From a bacterium (GTDB lineage Bacteria > Patescibacteriota > Minisyncoccia > Minisyncoccales > Minisyncoccaceae): a stretch of 8,962 bases of DNA. Position numbers and translations under genes: made by a program. Location: NCBI GenBank assembly GCA_023229485.1, contig JALNZJ010000024.1, forward strand, positions 1 through 8,962. The letters run 5' to 3'. How positions within the stretch are numbered: position 1 is the first letter of the stretch; every line of letters begins with the position of its first letter. Below are positions 1 to 6,900 of this stretch, piece after piece. Below the pieces are notes generated by a model. That model saw only the letters and a list, made by a program, of their open reading frames with translations, did no database searches and had not been told where the DNA came from.

Positions 1-923
1 GTTATAGTATTTGCTCCCGATACAATTAAACGTTGTATGTATGTGTCATCAATAGTCGTACCTGTAATATTTTTACCAGTAGAAAGCCCGCCATCACTTA
101 CAGTTGACATATCGCGCACTACAATATTAATAATTCCTGCAATACCGCCCGCATAAGAAACATCGGTTTTTAATGCATAACCTAAGTTTTCATCTTGATA
201 ACTTGAATAAATTACATAAGTTTGATTACCTTCTACAATAACATTTCCACTGTCCGATGTACTATATGTAGCGGAAACTGAAAGATTGGAAGTTATATTC
301 ATAATTATTGAGGTTCCGATAATTCTACCAGCAAGCCCACCTGCATAGTTATTACCGTATATATCTGTTTGGCTTGTAGAAGTAGCCGAACCGGTAAGTT
401 TTATATTAAGCACAACCGAATCTTTAATTACGCCCGCAAGAGTTCCAACCGATATAATATTTGAAGCACCCATGCTACCCGAGGTACTAATATTTAAGTT
501 TTTAACAACTCCGCCTTCTACACGAGCAAATAATCCTCTTTCAGTTGAACTCAATTTTGCATATGGTCGTAAATTATAGTTCGTTAATGTATCTTGTAAC
601 GCAAAAGTATCTGCAACACTTGCAAATTTAACATTTTGCATTGTCATGCCATTGCCATCTAAATTGCCTTTAAATATAATACCCATAGTAAGCATACCCT
701 GTGTGTAAATAATTATTTCAGTATTATTGACATCTGTAAGTGTGTCTCCTTTAACATTGGTATTAATTGTTGTATAATCGTTGAAATCAAGATCGGCAAT
801 TATTCGTATATATTTATCAAATTTAACATATGCAGTTTCAGTTTCTGTGGCAGGAATATAATCAGCATATTTAACAATTTTCAGATTAAATTCTTCGGCG
901 GTTTTAATTAAAATAGGGTTATT
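1..923 (-). other. GLUG module 3, C-terminal part missing (residues 2680-2986)
   Basis: The leader (to about 621) has NPILIKTAEEFN, the best match in the window to the GLUG opening 'N-P-y-x-I-x-T-A-E-E-F', then YIRIIADLDFND, IFKGNLDGNGMTM and QNVKF. The expected tryptophan of 'W-x-P-I-G' is absent. The ladder begins with RGLFARVEGGVVKNLNI and has cores at residues 2873 (AGGLAGRI) and 2937 (AGGIAGII), with weaker strands at SVGTLAGVIKDSVV. The module runs off the edge of the window before any closing segment, so the protein continues beyond. Confidence 0.8.
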
Positions 924-3900
924 AACGGTGCCGGAAGTTGTATCAGTAACAGGATAGTAATATGTGTAACTTTCGCCTTGTACAATTTCTTCTGTTGTTA
1001 TGGGCATTCTTAATGAGATAGCAATACTATCTGCTGACACAAGTTTAGGAATAAGCACTAACTCTAATAAACTTTCGGTTAAAACATCATCAGGAGTTTT
1101 ATCTTGATCATCTATTGATTGTAATTGTGCTAAGCGGTCAGTATCAATGGATTCCATAACCCATATAGAACCGCCCTGAACAAAACTTGTCATACTACCG
1201 GAAAAGCCAAATCCTACAAATACATCACTACTGCTAAAATCAAGTTTATTTACTCTAATTCCAACTTCATCTGTTGCAACATAGCCGATATCTCGGTAAT
1301 AAGAATTAGTAACTGTGCAAGTACTGTCATTATTTACAATATTTAAATTATTACGCCCGATAAAAGGTCCATAATAATCGCTTCTTTCGCTTTCTATTAA
1401 CAGCGATAATGAGTAAGTTTGGTCAATAGTACCTGTACTTCTATTTTCATAAGCAAACCCTCCGGCTCTGCGAGCTAAAATTGGAATATTTGAATAGGAG
1501 TTTGTAATAGTGCCAGAATTAAAATATATAAAGCCACCTGCATCTCCATAAGTTTTTATTCCGCCTTCTGTTAAAGTCGGATTAGAGTTTTTAACATCAT
1601 TGCTTAGTGTATATGAGCCAGCAAGCCCTTCGGCATAACAGCCAAATATAGTTCCAGAGTTATTTTCTACAAAACCACCAGTATATGCGTTTACACCATA
1701 AGTTGATACATTTTCTATCGTTCCGTTCGAATAGAAACTATTTGATATTATATTAGTGTTTATTCCTACAAATCCGCCAATTGAACCTTTTGCAAAAATA
1801 TTTATTGTAGATAAAATTTCTTCTACAACATAGTCTGCATCTTCAAGTCTGTAAAGTTCTGTATAACCGCCTACACGACTATTCGAAATATAACCCGAGT
1901 TACTGCCAACAAGCCCACCTACTAATGTAGAAACTACATTTCCGCCTATTGTATCAGAAGTGTTTATAGTTATATTTGTAGTATGTTGAGTAGTATTTGA
2001 TAAATCTTGATATTCACTTGTAATAGCGCAGTTAGTAATTATCCCACCGTTATTTACAGCGGTAAGCATGCCAAATGTAACACTAGTAAACGCAGTGGCG
2101 TTAATTTCTATTGTGGCAGGAAGAGCAATAGTAATATTTTTAAGCACAGTACCTGAATTAACCTGTGAGAATAGTCCAATTAAAGCAACAGTATTTATTC
2201 CAAGCGTTGTTTCATCAAAATTTTTAAAGAAAATTGTATAACTATTTCCGTCCAACATTGCTATATCTACTTGAAGCGGTGTCCACGCCTCATTTATGAC
2301 AATATCATTTGTTAAAATATAGTTTGCACCAGCACTCATATTTTTTAGTTCTTCAAGTGAAGTAATTGGTTGCGGTGAATCTTCGGTAGTATTAAGCCAG
2401 AAATCAAAATTAAAATCTTTATTTATGGTATAAGTTTCGGATATTTCTATTTCTATATCATCTACATTGATTACGCTGTCACCTTCGCTGTTAACATAAG
2501 CCATATAAGGCACACCGTTGTAATACGTATATTCAATTTCGCCACGCACTAAAATATCTACTGTGTTAACTTTTACTGGTGTAATTATTGTATAATTACG
2601 AGTATCAAATCTAACCGAGAAATATTCTCCATCACCTACCAAGTTGTTAATATTTAGTGTATCGTTAATACCAATAGAAAGCCTTTTCCATACTTGGCTT
2701 AATGTACCTAATGTATTTAATAAAGTAGAATACTGTTCTTCTAATGCACTAATTTGATTTTGAATTTCGTTTTCTATATTAACAAGATAAGTGCTATCAA
2801 TAGAACTATACGCATTTTCATCATATATATATCTTTGGGTAATTAGCAAAACTTTAAGTGAACGAGGTGAACCAGTTTCCATTCTGTATACACTGCCTGT
2901 ACCCACTGTTTCTTCTGTCATTCCCGTAATAACAAAGTCAACAACAGTAATCTGTTCTTCGGTAATTTTGGTTTCTAAAATACCATTTACATATTCAGAA
3001 ATACTTGCTTGCACTGTAATTATGGTTCCGGCTTTTATGCTTGGACCAATCTTTAAGTACCAAACATTATTTATTTTTTCAGCAGAAACAGAGTGTAGTT
3101 CGGCGTACTCATCGGATTCATAATCCTCTCCCGAGAATGCTAAAAGCAAGGCATCACCACTTACACCGTTTGTATATAAATCAATAATAATAGAAGTCCC
3201 TCTTGCTACATATTCCTGCTCAAAGTCAATAGATACTCCGGGCATTTGTGCTGTTACAAGTAATATGCTTTGAGTATAAACAGTTTGCTTATTATTGCTT
3301 TCATCTAATTTATAAAAACTAGCAGTTACTGTAAATTGTGTGCCTAAATCAACTTCTGTTGGTAATAATGTGCGAATATAGAACCAGCCATTAAACATAT
3401 TTGTTGACACATTATTTTCAGTATAAACATAACTAAACTTTCTAAGGGTTATTCCGTTAGCAATGGTTATTGCCGATGTGTTTGGTTGCTGATAATAATA
3501 TGAATTTAAATAACTTGCAATTCTTTGTTCAAACTGTACGCTTACTTCTTGCCCATTTTGAGTCATAACAGATGAAACAAGGTCTATCCCATCATAATCA
3601 GCATAAAGCGGGTAAGTGAATATTTTTAATAATCCGTTTTGTGAATTGACAATAGTTGTTGTGGCATATTCTTCGGCATTATAAACTCCGTTAATAATTT
3701 CGCCACCTGCAAAATGTGTAATATCCGTTCTTAAAATTTGTTGTGAATTGATTGTAATTTTAATTACTTTAATCAGACTTTCATTAATAATATTATCATT
3801 AATGTCTAAATTATCAAATGGAGTAAATAGCAATTCAATTTGCAAATCTTGCTCAATCTGCTCGGTAAAGTAATTGGATACTGCAATATTAAATCCTGTA

Positions 3901-6900
3901 ATTAATTGTCCACTTAATAATTCGGTGTCCCCTTCGGTTATTGTTAGGTATGTATTTCCATTATTTACAATTTGAGTTTTATTTTCATTTAAAATAAATC
4001 CTTCATAGCCTTCAACTACATTACTGCCATATAAATAAACTCTACCTAAGTAATCGCTTTCTGTGTCTACCGCAATATTGTCGGTATAAACTGTGCCAGT
4101 AAGATTTAAAATTTGTATTTTTTCAATTTCGTTATCATAAGGTGTAACATCAATCATTGTAGCGCCTACAATTAGTTGTACTTCAAATTTAATGGTATCA
4201 TCACTATCTTGTACAAAATCACGAATAGGCACGTAAACACTATATGTTCCACCATTGACTAAGTCATTAAATGTTGCAATTACAACAGGCATAGCAATAA
4301 AGTTTGCTATATAATTTTCTAAAATCGTACTTCCGCTTTCTATTATTGCATTAGGACTTATTGGAAGATAATATAAATTAGAAGTCCAATTTTCCATATC
4401 TGTACTACCAAAATCATTTGTAACCGGCACGCTACTTATTACATTAGCAAGCGCTACATTATCTGAACTATAAATTACGCCAAATGCGGAATTATAAATT
4501 GCATTGCCTTCTTCATCTAAATATAAAGTATTTAATTGTGTTACAGAGTCTTTGCGCATAGAAATACTATTGTAATCATTTAGCGTTATATCATTTCCGT
4601 TTTCATCATTAATTACAATAGAACTAATTTTGGGTAGTACACAAATTTGTAGTACTGCGTAAACTGCCGGATTTTTATTTGCTTTAATTTTAATATCTGC
4701 CGTGCCAGTGGTTTTAATAATAATATTTTTTCCGTCTATTCCTATAACTAAATCGCCACTAAGTATACTCATACTAAAATCTGAACTTAAAAACATACTT
4801 ATAATTTCATCAAATTCATCGGTATATCCATAATAAATATAAACCAAATTTTCAATACTATATGTATTACTTTCAGTATCTATCGCATCATAAAATAGCA
4901 CCATACTATTAGACTCTGTTCTAATCGCATTTTCTTCGGTATTAACTTCAAGTACAATAATATCGGGGGCTGTTATGTTTGTGTATGTGTTCTCAGGCTT
5001 TAAAAGTACAGGGTATGAATTATAAATATCCCAAATAAATGTTCCTTCATTCATACTACCATCAGTGTAAGTAGCAAAGTTCCAGCCCTCAAAAATTGAT
5101 AAAGTACTGTTTTTTAATTCGTTATCTGTAACTGCGACACTATTAATGTCAGCAAAGTATAAATTACTTAGATATAGTACTTGTGATGCCGAACCACCAA
5201 CGACAGGATTATTTGTAACATTTTGGCTACCAATAGATGCATTTGCGGTAGATGTGCCATTTGTATAGTTCTGTGCAACTGTATAAGCAGTGGAAAGTGT
5301 AAGTGTATAATATGTAGCATTATCGCTATCATACACATAACCAATCAATCCACCCAAAATTGAAGTATCAAGCATATTTTTTATAATGCCTGCGCTATAT
5401 ACATTTTTAATTGATATTGAATTACTACCCTCGGTAATAGTTCCGCCATTTTCTACCGAACCTATTAGCCCGCCTATTGCAGAGATTGTGGTATCAGAAG
5501 CACTATATATTTGTGTGTTAATAGTGGCATAACTTTGTTCTATTACACTTTTTCCGCTTGTAAGTCCAACAAGACCACCGGCAGAAATAAGAGCATCAAT
5601 ACCACCATTAACTACAACATCACCAAAATATGAGCCATCGTTAATATCTCTATTTGGGAAATATGAAATTGCACTGCTATAAACAATGGTGCCTGCATTA
5701 TTAAAGCCAACCAACCCACCGACATTATTAATGCCTACGACCTTAGAAATACTAATGCCATTACTTTCAACATTATCATACGCTTTAAAATCGGTATTGT
5801 AGACTATAACATTATTAATGCCAACCGCACCTCCAACATTAACATAGCCTACTACTTTGCTACTAGAACTTGCGTTATATAACTTTCCATTATTTATACC
5901 AACGAGTCCGCCTATGTTGTTTAGTCCAGTTATATTTGCTTGTGCATTCGCACCCATAATAATACCATTATTTATACCAACAAGTCCGCCAACACTAGAA
6001 TTACTTATAACCGTATTTGATACCGTAATAAAAATATCAGTATTTATTTCTGTGCTTAATTTGCTTGCTTTTATAAATGTAACAGTGTTTGTTGTAGTAT
6101 TTATTTTAATCTTATCACTAGTACCTAATAATGCTGTGTTATCATTGTAGCCAATCAAACCGCCGGCGTTTATAAGACCGGTGGAATTGATTGCGATATT
6201 GCCCGATGTGTAAAGATAATTTGAGTTTGTTATATACGAATTGGAATTAAATGCAATACTTGAAAGATTAGCAATTATTCCCGCACTATATCCAACAAGC
6301 CCACCGATATTAACATTAGCATTGTTTCCAGTATAATTTATAATTATTTCATTAACATTGCTTGCAACATAAGTTGCACCACAATTGTATATAATTGCAC
6401 TATCCGTTACTGCATATTCTTCATTCACCGTTGCAAAATCAGTATAGGGCGAAACACTGCCCTCTGCAAACCCTGCAATTACACCTGCATAAATAGTATC
6501 TATGCTTGTGTAACTAGATGCAGTAATTTCAATTTTACTTACTGCAACATCTAAATCGCAAATTATTGCACCCTCACCAACATAGCCAAACAATCCAATA
6601 TAAGCACTGTCAGCATTTTCGGTGTTTGTAAGTGTTTTTTGAATATTTAAATTAATTATTTTGCTATACTTTAAAATAGTTTTTCTATTACTAATAACAG
6701 AATATGAGCCAAATATTTTACCAATAAATGGATTTAATTCTGTGCCGATGGGTGCCCAATCTGCATAGCCTACAAGATTAATATCGTTTTTAATTATATA
6801 ATATTTATCTAATCCGTTTCTAACATCATATAAATTTAATGCGGTCTTAATTTGGTAAGCTGTGTCATATGTTAGTCCATCAGCAACTACAACATCAAAA

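Noticed and set aside
2791..3123. Plus-strand open frame of 110 codons
   Set aside because: It lies fully antisense to the long minus-strand frame, has no recognisable domain or convincing ribosome binding site, and its composition is what a reverse reading of the coding strand gives.
5880..6000. Possible CRISPR-like or minisatellite array because of 26-base near-identical segments at 78-base spacing
   Set aside because: Only two copies are nearly identical, the spacing is in codon phase, and the repeats encode the GLUG core. Protein repeat structure explains them fully.
5857..6150. Plus-strand open frame of 97 codons with a repeated PLFIPTSPP motif and membrane-like composition
   Set aside because: The repeat is the antisense reading of the two tandem GGLVGINNG cores, and the hydrophobic look comes from reading Asn/Lys-rich codons backwards. 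It is a shadow of the GLUG ladder.
4992..6878. Possible IgA-peptidase or other enzyme function suggested by the presence of GLUG repeats
   Set aside because: GLUG repeats accompany some peptidases, but no zinc-binding HExxH, serine/cysteine catalytic motif or other active-site pattern is seen in the translated fragment.
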